Below, piece after piece: positions 4,568 through 5,594 of a stretch of 5,594 bases of DNA (the stretch's first letter is position 1; each line of letters starts with the position of its first letter). The notes below the pieces were generated by a model. It did no database searches and was not told the DNA's origin. It worked only from the letters and a program-made list of their open reading frames with translations. The stretch lies in the NCBI GenBank assembly GCA_030146045.1, contig JASLDG010000048.1:1-5594 (forward strand). Reading direction: 5' to 3'. Both the position numbers and the translations under genes were made by a program. Source of the stretch: Candidatus Saccharimonadales bacterium (GTDB lineage: Bacteria; Patescibacteriota; Saccharimonadia; Saccharimonadales; Saccharimonadaceae).

Positions 4568-5594
4568 ATGCACTTCGCCTCTCCGTTGTCACAGATAAAA
4601 GGCGTGGGCGAAAAAACCGCCGAACAGTTGGCCGCGGCCAGACTCAAAACGGTCGATGATCTGGTCCATTTTTTACCACGGCGATATGATGATTTCTCAG
4701 AGGTGACGCCAATTGCTGAATTGCATCCTGGAAAGCGCACTATTAGAGCGCGGTGCGAGAATATCTCAACACGCCCTGTGCGTCGTGGCTTACGTCTGAC
4801 GACCGCCACACTAGCCGATGATTCGGGTAAAGTGCAGGCTATATGGTTCAATCAGCCGTACCGCGAATCACAGCTCAAGACAGGCGATGAATTCCTCTTT
4901 GCCGGTGAATTCGAATTCAACTACAACAAATATCAACTCACTAACCCAAGTGCCGAAAAAGTCGAAGCGGCCGTCTCTGCAGATCGAATCGTACCACAAT
5001 ATCCCAGTATCAAGGGTCTCAAGAGTCAGTTAGTGCGCAAGCTCCTGACAGAGGTTCGTCCATTAATGAGGCTCTACCCAGAGACATTGCCACCTGAGGT
5101 TATTCAGTCCGAGAAGGTACTTTCGCACGCTGAGGCAATCGAGAAATTACATTTCCCGGAGTCGATGGACGATGTCGCGAAAGCCCGTGACCGCATTGGC
5201 TTTGAGGAGGTATTCGCACTCCTGCTCGCAAGCCAGCTCAACAAACAGGAAAATGCCAAGCTCGAAGGCTGGCGAATTCCATTTGATGTTGAGGTAGTAA
5301 AACAATTTGTCGCTCAACTACCATTTGCGCTCACTGATGCACAGCGACGTGCAGCCTGGGATATTGTGCAGGATTTTGAACATGAGACACCAATGAACAG
5401 ACTTCTGCAAGGTGATGTTGGGTCGGGCAAGACGGTCGTCGCTGGTCTTGCTGCACGTCAAGCGGCTCACGCAGGCTTTCAGACAGCGATCATGGCACCG
5501 ACCGAAATTCTGGCCTCGCAGCACGCCAAAAGACTGGCGAATCTCCTTGAGCCATTTGGTGTCACGGTTGGACTCCTTACCGGCAGCGTTAAAG
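4568..5594 (+). CDS. recG: ATP-dependent DNA helicase RecG, N-terminal part (cut by window edge)
   Basis: The first 342 residues of RecG, the superfamily 2 helicase that remodels stalled replication forks and branch-migrates Holliday junctions. Seen: the N-terminal SPLSQIKGVGEKTAEQL (5-21) followed by FLPRRYDDF, the helix-hairpin-helix-like opening of RecG; an OB-fold wedge domain (about 55-145, with LADDSGKVQAIWFN and FAGEFEF.YNKYQLTNP); IVPQYPSIKGL, the usual link; then RIGFEEVFALLLA. The helicase domain begins with LTDAQ (255-259), Walker A GDVGSGKT (282-289) and APTEILASQH (310-319). The DEQHRFG-type Walker B box and the second RecA domain lie beyond the edge. Family members are around 680-700 residues, so about half is present. 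It starts two bases after the HAD stop with only a weak GAAAAG ribosome site, which suggests translational coupling within one transcript. Confidence 0.97.
   Translation, partial: MHFASPLSQIKGVGEKTAEQLAAARLKTVDDLVHFLPRRYDDFSEVTPIAELHPGKRTIRARCENISTRPVRRGLRLTTATLADDSGKVQAIWFNQPYRESQLKTGDEFLFAGEFEFNYNKYQLTNPSAEKVEAAVSADRIVPQYPSIKGLKSQLVRKLLTEVRPLMRLYPETLPPEVIQSEKVLSHAEAIEKLHFPESMDDVAKARDRIGFEEVFALLLASQLNKQENAKLEGWRIPFDVEVVKQFVAQLPFALTDAQRRAAWDIVQDFEHETPMNRLLQGDVGSGKTVVAGLAARQAAHAGFQTAIMAPTEILASQHAKRLANLLEPFGVTVGLLTGSVK

Noticed and set aside
4474..4851. 125-codon open frame on the minus strand across the HAD-recG junction
   Set aside because: It is antisense to two well-supported genes and its translation is basic and motif-free.

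Overview
The window holds a compact, mid-GC bacterial segment with short intergenic gaps. Three divergent but intact housekeeping-type genes (a HAD phosphatase/phosphomannomutase-like protein, RecG, and a Leu tRNA with encoded CCA) sit beside a prokaryotic ubiquitin-like protein (Pup) and a Pup-ligase-family enzyme. The moderate GC content (not that of a typical high-GC actinobacterium), the small gene set and the style of the HAD and RecG proteins make me think of a Patescibacteria/CPR lineage, perhaps Saccharibacteria. This is an inference and has not been tested by any search. Every visible stop codon is TAG, and no gene needs a recoded TGA.

Layout. Minus strand, 1-1403: a two-gene operon with pup first (1403-1182), then six bases later a PafA/Dop-family gene (from 1175) that runs off the left edge. 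Minus strand, 1494-1586: a free-standing 30-residue, extremely basic peptide gene with its own promoter, strong ribosome binding site and terminator. Minus strand, 1760-1846: tRNA-Leu(CAG), followed by a perfect 16-bp terminator hairpin. Upstream of the tRNA, its promoter and 5' end occur a second time in decayed form (about 1901-1993). Minus strand, 2061-3695: a 544-residue FAD-dependent oxidase/dehydrogenase (GlcD/D-lactate dehydrogenase type). A 96-bp divergent promoter region then separates it from a plus-strand pair: a HAD-IIB, phosphomannomutase-like enzyme (3792-4565) and recG (from 4568, cut by the right edge), which are 2 bases apart.

The main biological point is the Pup operon. The small protein ends in Gly-Gly-Gln and has the EETD...LD.ID helix and the A.EYV..F...GGQ tail of Pup. 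The next gene has the G.E.E, NGAR.Y.DVG.H.EYAT and IN.RDE.H...RRLHI motifs of the glutamine-synthetase-like PafA/Dop family, with the short N-terminal spacing of the ligase PafA. A Gln-ended Pup must be deamidated by Dop before ligation in known systems, yet no Dop is visible here. Either Dop lies outside the window to the left or this single enzyme does more than one job. The remaining genes show no obvious functional link to pupylation.
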